A stretch of 64,000 nucleotides of DNA. Origin: Zeugodacus cucurbitae. Taxonomy: Eukaryota > Arthropoda > Insecta > Diptera > Tephritidae. Made by a program: the position numbers and the translations under genes. Shown in pieces: positions 1 to 12,575 of the stretch. The notes under the pieces were generated by a model. That model was not told where the DNA came from, did no database searches, and saw only the letters and a list, made by a program, of their open reading frames with translations. Position 1 is the first letter of the stretch. Every line of letters begins with the position of its first letter. The DNA lies in NCBI RefSeq assembly GCF_028554725.1, contig NC_071671.1, positions 65,776,001 through 65,840,000 on the forward strand, in the 5' to 3' direction.

Positions 1-2789
1 GTTTGTTATTGTATTTCATTTATTTTTCAACTGTTTGTCACTTAATCAATCACACACCAACACATCATTTGATTGACAGAAAGCCATTAAGCGCAAAAAT
101 AAGTTTTATACGAATGCCGGGGGCAGCGTGAAGACCTGCGACTAAAGCAGGAGATGATTTCTGCTTAAAAATTAATAATAACGCAGATCGAAAGAAGTGT
201 ATATTTATATATAAATATGTATGTATGTATGTATGTGTATATGTATACACATACAGACATTCAATCATGCATTCAAGCAATCAACCGTATGTTGGCCATC
301 CATCGATGGCATCAAAACTTAAACGTGCAGACAATCGGTGGAAAAAAATATGAAGAAACATATTTAAAAAAATAAAAAAATGTGCAGCGAGTGTTGAATG
401 ATTTGTGCTAAAAATACAAACAAACATACGTACATATATGTATAAAAAAGCCTCTGTTTATACTTTAAGAAATAAAATAAAAATAAATACAAGTGAAGAA
501 AATAAGATTTCAAATTGAATTTCGAATTATTTTATATGCAACACAAGCGTTTTTTATGTGTTTATATATATTCAACTGTCTGTATATATTTGCCAAGTAT
601 TTTTTAATTATAAAATTTTTTGCATTATTCTTCTTCTTCTGCGAGTACACACCCCTAAATGCAACGAATAAAACTGTATATATGTGTGTGTTGTTGTTGT
701 TGTTTTTTGCCCCCGCAGCAATGCCATAAATCAAAACGGATTCAACTCACACTTACACCTCTTCGCTCTCTCTCTTCAGCTCTATACTACACAAGCACCC
801 CCAAGCGCTGCGATCGTCCTTACGCCCCTACATACATACAACAGTAAAAGATATATACAATTGTACCATCACCAGCTCACCAACATCAAAAAGTCAAGTT
901 AAGTCAAGTCAAGCCTTCAACGCCACCGCCACCGCAGCCTTTTATGCCATTGCAGTTGCAGATCTAAATTTAATGATCCACAACTGATCGCGCCGCATTT
1001 GACCGACCATTCGCGCGGCACCCGCTCGCTCTGTGTGTTATTAAAAATGAAATTAAATTGAAGACTTGATATATTTGGCGCGCATTCAATCAAAATTTTT
1101 ATGGCAGAGATTAACGATTAAGGTCATTAACTGAGCGGCGGGTTCGTCGTGGAGGATCACTCAAAAAGCAGGCGAAGCTACGATTTTATAGCCACATTTG
1201 AGTGATATTTCATTGTATGTATGTATGTTATGTGTGTTTCATTAATTTATTTTTCCATTTCTTTGGAATTAAATCTTATTTGAGAAGGCGTTGGTGCAGC
1301 GTCGATCACTGAGCCGCGTGTGATCGAAGGGGATTAATCAAAATGCAACAATGTTTGATGTTTTTGTTTGCCAAATTTTTGAAAGCATTTTGGGCAATAA
1401 TTGCCAACAATGTGTGCAAATTGTATAAAATGAGAAAAAATTGGTAATGCAAGAAAAAATATTTATGATCATATGAGTTAATATTTACGCATTAAAACGA
1501 TCGTTTTGTCTTTCATTACCTTAAAGAAGAATTTTAAATATTTAAACTGTAAGATGATGTTGTCAATAAATATTAAAATACGTATGAATTCCATTCAGAA
1601 TATGAAAATATTACATAATTTGATATAACTGCAATAAAATATCACATCATAACATCACATCGCTACAACAAATCGCAAGATCACATCACGGCATATTTTA
1701 AATAAGCCTAATATCACAGCAAATTCTCTGTATTCATTCATATTATAAGTGAAATTATTAAAAAAAAAGATAATTTTATAAATTAAGGAAACAAAAATGC
1801 TCTTTCCAAAAGGCGTTGTCACCTTCTTAAAACCATCTGATATTTATTAAAATAGTTATTTTTGATTGTTTCAATGTTTCTTTCATCATTTTATATTACA
1901 CAAGCCAGAAGTTATTTAAAAGAAACAGGGTTACCACTGTTTAAATAAAGCAAAAAACAAAATAAATAAAAAATTAAAAATACTGTTTAAATTTTTAAAT
2001 TTAGATTTTACATTTTTTAGCAAATACGAATACTTTAAAAATATTTTTAATTGGAGTTTTTGTTCTCCTACTTGCAAGATTTAATAAAAATTAATAAGTC
2101 TAAAAACACTAATATAGATTTATAATTTTTCCAAACAAAATTAAATATATTCCAATAAATATAAAATATATATTTACACATACAACACAAATTAATTATT
2201 TTCTTTATTTTATTAATGAAACTCCTCTTAAAAAAGCTTAAATGCTCTTAATTGTTGTATTTATCTAGTTATACGCTCTCGGCTGTGATCCGTTGCAACA
2301 TTTGCCAATGGTTATGGCAGACCCTTTCACATCATCAACAACTCCACGCTTTTAAGCTGAAGTTGGCCAAGAGCGCATTTGAACACGGACTTAAGTTACA
2401 CACAAGTAGAATGCAAGAAGACCGACCAAAACGAAATCAATTACTTAAACACACAGAACTGCAGAGCAACAAAAACAAAATCGATAAGTGCATTAGGCGC
2501 ATAGGAAGAAGAAGCCTTATAGGCAAATTATCCATATATTAATTACACTATTAAATGCTTTCTTTGCATTGTTTTTCCCATTTCATCGTTTAAACGATTT
2601 AATCTTAGTTCTAATCATATTCAAATTTTCTCATGTTCTCACATATCACAGCGAAAAACAAGGCATTCTTTAATGGAACTCGAGCGTTATTAATGATTTT
2701 TTAACAGGCTTTTTATTGATTGTAGCACTGCTGTGAGGCGGGTAATAAATACATTTCCCACGAAAAACGAAAAAAAAATTATGAACATT

Positions 2790-2908
2790 TTTTTCTTCAT
2801 AAAAATTTTAATTATTTTCTCAGTGTATCCATCTTCGGAATTTTATTATTTTTGCTTTTTTATTTCTTTCATAAAAAATATAATTTTTTTTCTCAGTGTA
2901 TCCATCAA
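2790..2908. repeat. Short imperfect tandem duplication (~73 bp period)
   Basis: The string TTTCTCAGTGTATCCATC occurs twice, 73 bp apart (ending near 2833 and 2906). Each copy is preceded by a similar TTCATAAAAA(A/T)TT tract. It looks like a simple local duplication with two units and no coding potential. Confidence 0.6.
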
Positions 2909-4439
2909 CACACTTATTTATTTGGTTCAAATGCGTCAAAAACATATCATTCATGCCGTCGATGTTCAAATTATATTTACACATAAATATGTATACATAT
3001 ACTATGTATGTAGTTAAATAAAAATTAGTAGATTTGCTTAACTATTTATTTTGTGTATTTTTTTTGGTATTTTTTTCTGAGCAAAAATATTAAATAAAGA
3101 TATATGTACAAAAACAAATCAACGCACACACTACAACGGATGTGAACAATAAAAGCTTTTGTTGTAGTCGCTTTCAGCCGCCTTCTTAGCCACAAAGAGG
3201 TGAAAAAACCCACAAAATCGAAATCTAAAGTTGAAAAAATATTTCAAATTCATTGTTAATCTACACAAGTATTTGTATATCTCAAATGCGGTATGTACTC
3301 AGATACACACATATGTATATAAGTACATAAATATGCATGTGTGTATATATGCGCTTGTAGGTAGAAGAGTTTGGCATATTAATTCCTAGTAATGAATGCA
3401 CACCTTTAGTTATACTAAGTACATACTGACGACATTATTTGACAGGAAATTTGTCGAGTTAAGTCAATAGTGATCACTTTTTTTCGTCTTTTGTTCGGGT
3501 ATTTTTTTTAAATAATAATTGTGGTAAATTTCATTGAAAATAGCGCAAACGAAAAGTACAAGCCGATTTCACTAAATTTTGTGTTATTTTTTTAAGGCTT
3601 AGTAATGTGAAAGAAGCGATCATTAAGAGAGGAGAAAAAAATTATATTTTTGTGCCAATTTTATTTTTTATTTATTTTAGTATGAATATTTAAATAATTA
3701 TAAATATATGTATGTATGTACTTTAAAAATAAAATTTATATTAGATATATGGCCCCTACATACATATTGAAATATATGTAAAATTTAATAAATTTATAAG
3801 AAAATGATAAGTTTTATATAAGTTATACACAATTAAATAAAACCACAATAATTCACAATTAAAAATACAGTGGAATGGAACTTCTCTAACTCCACAAAAT
3901 AATAAATAATAATCCACAAAAAAACTTCGTGTTATAGAAATTTACAAGAAAACATAAATTTTTCAAAAAGCTGTAAAATATAGATTTATACACAGTTTTA
4001 ATTATTTACTTCGCATAAAGTTTTATTTAAATACGTTAAAACATGTATTCTTTAATTTTGTTTGTTGCACTTTGAAATTGTCTGGCTCTCGACGTCTGCA
4101 TTCCATGCTTTTGTGACATGATTTATGAAATCTATTAGAGTAACATCATATCAATATCATGTTCTCCTCCATACAATAAAGAAGAACTCTTTTCAAATTG
4201 TGCCTCGATAGTAAAATTATAAATTTTGTATTATGCCCGGGTCGAAAAGTTCGATTTATGGAAGGAGATTTGTATGAAATTTGATTTCTAAACGTTATTG
4301 CCAATTCAAAAGTTCAAGTTGTGGAGATCTTCGAGTTATAGAAGTTCGAGTTATGGAAGTTCCACTGTATATAAAAAAAAATAAATTTATATTAAAAAAT
4401 TAATTAAACATTCTTCTTTTCTTCCGGTATTTTCTGTTG

Positions 4440-4556
4440 CCAATGTATGACCGTAAATATTCGACTACGCTTCTGCACCATAAAGCAGGAGGTAATGAAG
4501 AGGAACTTGTAGAGTTTGGCTTCTCTTCGTCGAGAGAGGACTCTTTTCAATTGAAT
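4440..4556 (-). mobile_element. Degenerate RTE-type LINE fragment
   Basis: The segment containing gagtttggcttctcttcg and cgtcgagagaggactc aligns by eye with the 3' part of the reverse-transcriptase ORF of the complete RTE at 36035-39302 (its 36455-36555 region, gagtttgattttggttcg). It has the same orientation. It covers only about 110 bp, has point changes and small indels, and can encode nothing. It is an old fragment rather than part of the adjacent hAT element, whose target duplication starts about 200 bp further on. Confidence 0.7.
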
Positions 4557-4760
4557 TCGTTATATTAGGGATATATGGCTAGATTGACTGATATATATGG
4601 TATAAAGCTATCGGGAATTTCAAAGCCGCTATATAAGATACATCACCCATTTCACCCATTTTCGTCATTGAACTTTATTATGTCCTAGATTAATTGATTG
4701 GTGATTTGTCAATCAAAAGCTTGAAAATCCGTATATTGGGAATATGTGAACGAGGGCAAC

Positions 4761-5981
4761 CAGTGGCGAACGCAGGAAAAAAAATTGGGGTCGGGGGGGC
4801 TGGTTTTAGGTAAAAAGACAATGTTTCATTATTTTATTCAGAAATTGAAGTCTAATCTTCTTTTAATTTGGGCCATAACATTTAAAATCTCTTCCTCCGT
4901 CACGTCTATATCTCTATGGATATTCAAGAGAGCCATTCTGTTCAGGCGTGCTTCTCCAGTTTTATTTCTTAAATATGTTTTAAGCCTGCGAAGTGAGGAA
5001 AACGAGCGTTCACTTGAAGCGACAGATTATTGCTCCAATCTTTAAAAAACAATGCACTGTTTTGAAAATTTTTGCATCGCAACAATTCAACGCGTCTAAA
5101 AAGTTTTGGATCTCTTTGTTTGATTTAACCAGTTCCTGAAAATATATTCAAAATTTTAGTTAGAAAATATAATCTGAAGAAAAGAGTTTTAACCTTCTCC
5201 ACATTCTATTTTCAGCAACGAAATCATCGGGATCTTCTACATCAGCGGTTAAGTTAAGACACTCAAGTATTTTTTTGCAAATAGCATAATTTTTTTAAAT
5301 TTAAATTTATTTCACAACAGTTTGCTCATGGAACGAAAACTGAAAGTCATAATAAAAATTTTTCAAATTTTTTCTGTATTATGATTAACAATAAACTCTA
5401 AAAAAAAATAATAGAAACCTTATTGGTGACTTTTCAGTTCAGAACTAATTTTCAAAAGAAGTCCATTTTCGACTCACAATTCCCCTTAAATCTAAAAAAA
5501 TCCAGTTCAGCAGCCACAGAGTTATAAGGCAAACTCATTACTTTGAAGCAAATTAAAAAAATGTCTCTGTCCAGTTTATATTTTTCTGGGTTTTTTAATT
5601 GACCTACATTCCCACAACTTTTTAATACTATCCAGATACAATAGGTTTGTTTTTAGTTTAACATTTTCATAGTTTCAAAAAATTAAATTCTATCAGCAGA
5701 AAAGTATCAAAATAGGCCGTTTGTGAACAAAAAAGTATCAAATCACAAAATTTAGAAGATGCAATTGTATCAAAACGGCAACGCTGTTAGTGACTAAGGT
5801 ATTGATTTATTTTTCATATTCATACATCGTCGGCAGAAAGATTGCTTTGAAAACAACAAATTACAATTTTTCAAATGACTATGTAGAATTAAATTCTATT
5901 ATTTAAAAATTCAATTGCTTTGGTGGGGGGGGGGGGGTTTAACACCCCAAAACCTCCCACACCCCCCTGCGTTCGCCCCTG
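4761..5981 (-). mobile_element. hAT-superfamily DNA transposon (decayed, 1221 bp)
   Basis: The left end reads CAGTGGCGAACGCAGG and the right end, read inward on the other strand, is CAGGGGCGAACGCAGG: a 16-bp terminal inverted repeat with one mismatch. The element is flanked by a perfect 8-bp direct repeat, AGGGCAAC, at 4753-4760 and 5982-5989, the target-duplication length of hAT transposons. Both subterminal regions are G-rich on their outer strand. The minus strand carries the C-terminal dimerisation part of a hAT transposase (4838-5026). A second readable stretch near 5200-5290 includes NLTADVEDPDDF and is separated from the first by what looks like a GT...AG intron ending TTTTCAG. The transposase is broken by at least one stop and much of the N-terminal half is missing, so the copy is non-autonomous. 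Confidence 0.9.
4838..5026 (-). pseudogene. hAT transposase C-terminal remnant
   Basis: On the minus strand a frame of 62 codons ending in TGA (4838-4840) reads SVASSERSFSSLRRLKTYL, then MALLNIHRDIDVTEEEI. This is the conserved C-terminal dimerisation segment of hAT transposases (the S-S-E-R-S-F-S...LNIHRDI pattern, as in the ZNF862/52-kDa-repressor-like group). An in-frame TAA directly upstream (5027-5029) interrupts it. In the family this segment mediates transposase oligomerisation. Here it is a fossil inside the element bounded by the 4753/5982 target duplications. Classification to superfamily is strong; subgroup is an inference. Confidence 0.88.
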
Positions 5982-5989
5982 AGGGCAAC

Positions 5990-8020
5990 ATATTTTGGCA
6001 CGCACTGGTCGAGAATATGACTGCGAAAAGAGATCGCTAAGCACTAGTACTATATTTTTATCAAACTGACGTTCCAGATAAGAAAAAGTTATTTATCGAA
6101 AGCTTGAAAGCTGTATTAATAATATAAACAGATTTTTTAATGTGGTTTTCAAGAAGAAATAAAACGCATATAATTTAATGTTATAGCGCAAAATTTTGCT
6201 TCTTTATAAAGATAAGGGTTTGCCTTTATGTTTTAAAAGTGATTTCGGTCAATTTTTAATATTGATTTTTATTTTTTATGATTTAGTTTCGTACGCCATT
6301 TTGTTTATGGAACAATTTGTATTACTGTTTTGTGTTACACAAATTCGCCATGCCTTATTTAATTATTTTAATTTGCAAACGAAACAGTCATTTATATAAT
6401 AACGGCCATTTAATGCAAAAACAGCCATTTCAATTTTATTCACGCGAATTATGGCAGTAAAAGGAAACTTTTCAAAAATAGTTAAAATCAGGGCGTGGCA
6501 AATTTAATTAGTTACTCTGTACTGCAAATACGAATACAAACGCATTACAAGCGAAACTAAATTATATGTGAATTAAAGCACGAAAAGCGAAGCATGTGGC
6601 GCGGACTAACACATAGCCGCTTGCATGCGCTTATGAAAATGTGTGTAATCGCAATGTTACGTGCGATATATGCGCGCAAATATGGAGTAAATTTCAATCA
6701 ACAACAAGCTGTACAGCAACAAAAACAAATATAAAGGTAAAATAAAATATAAGCAAGATATGTATAAGCAACTACCACCACAAAACTAATTGAACACGCC
6801 CCTACTGTTGATGAGGACTACGGCAAGCGTGAGCGCGAGCGCCAGCAGAACAAAAAAATGTGAAAAGGCGTATTTTAATATAAATTTACGAATAAGGTAA
6901 ATGAGAAATAAATATAAAAAGTATATAAAACGCGCGCACACGCACACATACACACAAATAAGCAGCAAGCGATTATATTCTGATTGAAACGATGGCAATG
7001 CCAGCCATATAACGACGACTACGCTACAGACGACAGCATTAACGATGATTACCACCAAGCGCATACACAATTCGCACACACACACAAGCACTGCTGGGGT
7101 TAGAGCGGAATAGCGCTATAAACGCGCCCCACCGAGCACGTACGAATGGGCAGGAACGATCGATATCAACGCCGTCGCGCTGCTGCTGCTCAATAACAAC
7201 TGGGAGAGCGCTGCGCATTTTATATTGAAACGATACGATTGTAATTCCACCACCTGCCAGGCAATGGCAACAACAAAATCAGCATTGTAGCAACAGTAGC
7301 CACAGCCAGCCAGCCAGCCAGCCAACAAAACAACCAACCACGCGGCCAAGCAAACCGATGACTGCTGCGCGCTCAACACGCAATAAGGAACGAGTTCAAC
7401 GAAGACGAGCGACGGCAAGCGCTCCAATAGCAATGAAAATATAATTGAAAGAAGAGCCAACAACAACAAGCAGTAATAAAATAAATTCCCCTGTTACTTG
7501 TTGTTGTTTTAATGATTGCTATACTTGTGCGCGATGGCGCGGTGAAAGGGCGATTGAGCGCCGCATGCGGATTGGCTGCGCTACGGCATGTTGTACAACA
7601 ACAAAGCACAATAAAAACCCCTTAATGATTGCCGTTTTTTGTTTTTGTGGTGTGAATATGTATGATATGCTAGCCGTATGTTGTTGTTTTTATTATTATT
7701 ATTGTTGCTGCAGCTGCTGCGCCGCATATCACACAAATAAAATGAGCAGCGCAGAAATCTAATAAGACATAGAGACAGCGTATGATTGGAAAATGTGAAA
7801 CGATAATGAAACACTGCGGAGAGCGCCAGAAATGTTGCTGAGCGCCAAGAATGTGTGGAAAGCGCATAGGAACAAAACATGTTTCATGGCTGGACTGATT
7901 GGCATTTGGTACACACAGCGCTGGCGTGGCAAATCCATAGGTGAAAATATACAATAAATAAAATGATATGCTGCCTTTGCTTGGTGTTTTTACTATTTGC
8001 ATGATTAGGCGAGCGCATTG
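5990..8020. other. Non-coding DNA upstream of retn
   Basis: No gene is supportable. 5990-6780 is AT-rich. From about 6780 the base composition becomes more GC-rich, with CA-rich tracts near 6930-7090, a (CAGC)n run at 7301-7324 and TTG/CAA repeats. That change fits the upstream regulatory DNA of a developmental gene whose probable first exon lies 1-2 kb downstream, but no specific binding site can be named. Confidence 0.5.
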
Positions 8021-8053
8021 CTCGCTCTCTCTCTCTCTCTCTCGCTCTCTCAT
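8021..8053. promoter_or_regulatory. (CT)n/GAGA tract upstream of retn exon 1
   Basis: An almost uninterrupted CTCTCT run, GAGAG on the other strand, lies about 0.6 kb before the probable 5' UTR. In flies GAGAG runs are binding sites for GAGA factor (Trithorax-like) and are common near promoters of developmental genes. The sequence match is plain; use as a promoter element is inferred from position only. Confidence 0.45.
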
Positions 8054-8599
8054 GCTATTTCTAAGCGCTTCTCCTTCATGCACATGTGTTTATCACACAT
8101 TATTTAGCTGGCGGCAATCAACATTTCGATCAATTATTGCAGCCAACCGCGGCCCCCCAGCAATACAGCCGCGTGGCTACGCGCTCTCTAATTCCTTTTT
8201 TTTTACTGGGTGGCGTTCGCGCTTATTGCTATCATTTTACCGTCTACAGGGTGTTTACATATATATGTACATATCTCTGCTAGGTTTTGTTGATTTTCGC
8301 ATTTATTTGACGCGTGTATCCACATTCGGCGCTCTCAATTCCAATTTGAATCGAGTTTTTGGCGCGCTGCTGCCAACGCGTGGTTGTCGACGTCGCCGAC
8401 GTCATGGATGCTCTGCTCTTGCTGCGCGCCACTTCTGCTTTGCTCCGCTTAGCTGGTTGTTTTGTTGGTCACACTCATTCGTGTCTGGATCGTTGTCGCT
8501 CAAACAACACAGTGTGTAGTTTATTTTTTTGCTGCAGCGGGTTATTTGCCAATTGCTGATTACAATTGGAATTCGATTGCGCGGAGGCGTTAAAGTAGC

Positions 8600-9715
8600 A
8601 GGCGATTCAGTGAAAGATTGCGCGAAGAAGTAGGAAAAAAAAAGTTTATATAAAAGTACTAATTACCAGAAATTATTAAATTTACAACAACAATGTTATG
8701 TAAACATAACGGTAAAAAGTAAAGGATTATGAAAAGAGAAAATATTAAAGATGACAATGACAACAAACTGTGTGTGAAAACATTTTAAAGAAAAAAAAAT
8801 AATATAAAAAACAAATAACGGTGCAGTGATTGTTCGTGTGAATTTACGTAGGTGACAAAATAAACAAAATCGAAAAAATAAATGTTTTTATATTGAAATT
8901 GTATAAGAAAACTGCAAGTGGATTTCATTAAACGTATTTACGGGGAAAAAAGTGTTGTTCTACGCAAAAAAAAATATTATTGCGAAAAATATAGTTGACT
9001 TTCACAACAAACATCAATTGCGTATTTTCAAATCAAGTTCAGAGTACAATTTACAACTACAACAGCAACAAGATTAAAACTCTGTGCTACGCCGCTTACG
9101 TAGTAGGTGTTGCAGTTTTATAAGCGTCGGCGATCGTGACGCCCGCGTTGTCAGTCAGCGCAGCTTCATTGTTTTGATTAACGCTGCAAAGCATTTTTAA
9201 CGGTACACCAGCTGTACACTGGTCATCGTATTGAGTATTGTTATTGTAAATCGACGATCAACAGGCGCTGGACATTGAAACAGGAACACTGCACGGCAAT
9301 CAAAGATATCTATTATTTTCGTTGTGTGTTTGTTGTTATTGTGTAACGGACGCAAGTGTAAAGATTTTTAAGATTTTACTTATGCAATTTGACAAGACAA
9401 ATTTATAAATTTTAAGATTTTATAAAAAGCACAAGCCAGTGACAATTGGACCACATTTTTGACAATCACAACAACAGAAGATTTGTAAGCAATTTCGAGT
9501 GAGTGCAAAATATTGAACAGCTGCTCAAATTAAGCGTTTTCTCTATTATTCACCTAAAGTTATCCTCGCCAAACTGTGCTCTTGTGTGAGTGAATGTGTG
9601 TAAATAAAATAATTGTAATAAAATAAGCGTAATATTATTTTTTGTGACAAATTTGTGTAAAAAGTGTAGCGCGTGGCACAATAAGAAGTGTGGCAAAAAA
9701 GTGTTTCTCTTATAA
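8600..9715 (+). other. retn: Probable retn 5' UTR (approximate limits)
   Basis: A stretch rich in ACAACA and AAAT words with scattered upstream ATGs and no long frame runs directly into the first coding codons. Long, A-rich, ATG-containing leaders of this kind are typical of fly transcription-factor mRNAs. The transcription start cannot be fixed: TCAGT initiator-like words occur at about 8607 and 9151, and no convincing TATA box is placed relative to either. Further splicing within the leader is possible. Confidence 0.45.
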
Positions 9716-9793
9716 ATGCAATTATATAATATGGATTGTACTGGCCGTCGTTCAAATCAAAGTGAACGTGATCCAGATTTAGGCGAAGATTTG
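9716..9793 (+). CDS. retn: retn coding exon 1 (N-terminus)
   Basis: ATG at 9716 opens 26 codons, MQLYNMDCTGRRSNQSERD followed by PDLGEDL, ending at a TTG|GTAAGT donor in phase 0. A second in-frame ATG at 9731 (residue 6) could also initiate. I chose 9716 because the Drosophila Retained protein, as I remember it, begins MQL and is followed a few residues later by an MDC..R...QSERD.DLG stretch. The exon joins in phase with the SRDIASDDD exon 23 kb downstream. Retained/Dead ringer is a nuclear ARID-family transcription factor acting in embryonic patterning and neuronal development in flies. An undetected micro-exon in the 23-kb intron cannot be excluded. Confidence 0.82.
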
Positions 9794-12119
9794 GTAAGTG
9801 TTGCAAAAAAACTGTGAAAATCTTTACTGTAGTGGCGTCTTCTAATTTTAAAATATGCATACTTTATAGAAAAATAATGGTCGAAGTTAGTCTTAATGTT
9901 TGTTGATCTTTTAGCCTTTCTACTTGTCCCAAGTTTCCATAATATCTACTCTGTTTTTCGAAAAAAGGAAAATAGTTCACACTGGAACCAGAATTAAGAA
10001 GCGGTGCGTAACCTTTAGGTCTACAACTTTGCTTCCGTAAAAGTTGAAAATTTAACTTTTTTTGTATGAAAAAGCAACATTTCCCGCAAATGTCGAGAAT
10101 TCGGCTCAAAAAGTGACATTTCAGTTCAAAATAAGTTTGGGATGCAAACAGATCTTTACAAATATTTCGTTGGGTTAATGTTGACACAAATGTCCAAGAT
10201 CGATATAAAAAAATCGATATAATCGACCAGTTCCTGACCCTAGAGACACCTATTAGAAAACGACGGAAGCAGAGTTGTAGACGTAATACATTTTCAAGTT
10301 ATCTTTAATTGTTTTCTTCAATTCGTACAAATATCAGTCGAAACGAGGAACAATAGATCGGCAAAGTTGTACTCAAAAAATATTTGCAATATTCTGGTTG
10401 TGTTCAAAAAATAACCGGAATTTTCGTTTTTTTTTTATTAATTCGTCTATACTAATATTGTCGCCTTAAAAATATATATTTCCTCAAACTCGATTTTTGA
10501 GATAGGCTCTTGACTCTTGTTGGAATTTGACTCTTTCAGCTGTTTCTAGTATGCTCATATAACGACGGGCCTTTAATGTCTCTTTACTTTTGGAAATAGG
10601 AAAAGTTACACGGAGTCATGTGTGGCGAATATGGAGATTTGGAAATCCTAACAGTATTGTTTTTGGCCAAGATTTCAAGAATAATCTATAGCATATCAAA
10701 TTACAAGAAAAAATGTGATAATTGGACTTTTGGACAGTTGGAAGTTTTAAAATAATAGTTGAAAAAATGTTAATAATATGAAATTCATGAAATAATCCAT
10801 AATTGAAATAGTATTTCTTCAAAACTTACTTACTTTGCAGGTGTTTTGAGTTATTTACAACCTGAAAGTAAAAATAAGTGATTTTTTATATAAATCTTTT
10901 TAATTATTTTTATATTAAAATTTTTTTGATATATTATTTTAAGGGAATAATTTATTAAATGCTGTATGTAAATTCTTAGTTCAAAAATAGCTAATATTTT
11001 ATTCAAAATATGCGACATTAAAAATATATTGTTTTTAACTATTTGTACACATATTTGAATTGCTCTGTCTGAACGCAGTCTAATTCTTATTTTATATAAA
11101 AAACACACCCATTCTCACATCTCTCGCAAATACTAATGTTCTTCAAATACTAAATATAAAGGGTGATCCACTAGTGGCACATATGCTTCAAGTCCATGTC
11201 GTCCAACCGCCTACCATATGTGTATATATTTTTCGCCAGCTCTTTGGTACACCCTGTATAACGTATTTATTTATTTTATTTTGTTTATATAAAAGCAAAG
11301 CTTTATGACCACATTGAATATAACAATTTAATGTTCAAATTAATGAAAAAACGCTTTATAGTCAGCGTGCAATGATTATAATAATCAGCTCACGGGTAAT
11401 AGATTTGTGTTCGATCATTAATTTGATTAAATGTTAATGCATAAATCAAAATACTTAAGTCATAAAAAATCTATATAAAATTAATGAAATGTGTAAATGT
11501 GCTTGAGTGCTGGTTGTTTAACCACTTTTGATTAATTTGAAATGTTTTCGGTAAGATCCTAGTTGTGATTTATGTCATCTATTAATGTATTTCAGAATAT
11601 ATTGGCAAAATAAAAAATATATGGAAAATTAACTGGAATTAACTAAAAGTGATTAATTTGAAAAGAATTTGTTTTATGAACTTTTCGACATTTCTGATTT
11701 GAACTGTTCGTTCTCTCAAGATTTTCGCCTCAGCTCAACTGATTATCGAGACGTGATAACATCACGTGTGCGGTGTTGTATTAAATGAGAACAATATGGT
11801 AGTTAGAGGCTCTCCCGTTTGTTCTCTATGTCTACAGGTCGTCGGATCAAAAGCCTCTTGACAGCGTTGTATTATATAACCATAAATATGTTTTACAGAT
11901 GGGCTTTCTGTTTGATTAACGGGTCTGCATCCATTACAGAACATATTGTATTGTAAAATCTCACCAGCTTAGGTTGTATAGAAAACTCTATAAGGAAGAA
12001 AGATTATCCAAAATACCTTATATTTTTGGAACAACTAAAAAGAAGTTAAGCATATGCTATTGGAGAAAAGAATTGTCGATTTCGGAGTTTGTCGGGTTTA
12101 AGAATCCAATTTATGTCGG

Positions 12120-12575
12120 CCCAAAGGATGACACCATAACCATGGGTTGGTCTGGCCCGAGAATACAAAGCTTCGCCAGTTGCCTCTATTCTTTGCGAAG
12201 TCAAGCTAGTTGTACATCTCAAGTGCAGACAGGTCCCGATGCACTTGATCCTTCCATTGAAGGCGTGGACGCCATTGGTTCAGTTATCCACACATCTTCC
12301 TTACGCAGGACATGACATAACGAGTGCATTCGTTGGATTTTTATGCGCTTAACTATATCCATGCCGTTGTAGATGTCATATAGTTCATGGTTCCATCTTC
12401 TTCAGTACTCCTCGCTCACGCGGACGGCTCCAAAGATCTTGTGGAGAACAGTCTTCTTCAAGTACCTTCTCATCTCGGGTTGTTATCGTCCATGTTTCGT
12501 ATATATTTATAGAGTGTAATTTCTTTTCGTCTAGAGAGAGATCTGCTTCTCAATTGCCTACCGCTCTCAAAGGAC
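12120..12575 (-). mobile_element. Degenerate 3' fragment of an RTE-like LINE
   Basis: The DNA at 12320-12570 parallels 36290-36555 of the complete RTE on the same strand (compare gatgtcatatagttcatgg with gtcgtataaatcgtacagc, and tcaattgcctaccgctctc with tcaattgcctactcagtcc). Conceptual minus-strand translation gives RRWNHELYDIYN and RIKIQRMHSLCHVLR, matching [12 protein letters not shown] and [15 protein letters not shown] of the intact element. Stops and frameshifts make it non-coding. Divergence suggests an older insertion or a different RTE family. Confidence 0.78.

Larger units (their letters stand above)
1..4752. other. Upstream non-coding DNA
   Basis: AT-rich sequence with no supportable gene. 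It contains short microsatellites (a TATG run near 215-240, a TATGTATG run near 1215), TG-rich tracts and A/T homopolymers. A GC-richer patch near 930-1330 has several GATCA/GATCG words (cactgatcgcgcc, gtcgatcactgag), like those seen again at 17390-17570 and 57690-59310; it may be regulatory, but that is only a guess. A small imperfect tandem duplication lies at 2790-2908 and an old RTE fragment at 4440-4556. The longest open frames here have no recognisable domain and no exon-like context. Confidence 0.6.

Noticed and set aside
2252..2542. 96-codon plus-strand frame
   Set aside because: It begins at a non-ATG codon, lacks any domain and has no supporting promoter or splice context.
7968..8519. 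183-codon frame on the plus strand
   Set aside because: It starts in a CT microsatellite region, has no recognisable domain and lies in probable upstream regulatory DNA; composition explains it.
11161..11265. GGGTGATCC ... TACACCCTGTATAA as possible ends of a small inverted-repeat transposon
   Set aside because: The ends match over only a few bases and no target duplication was found.
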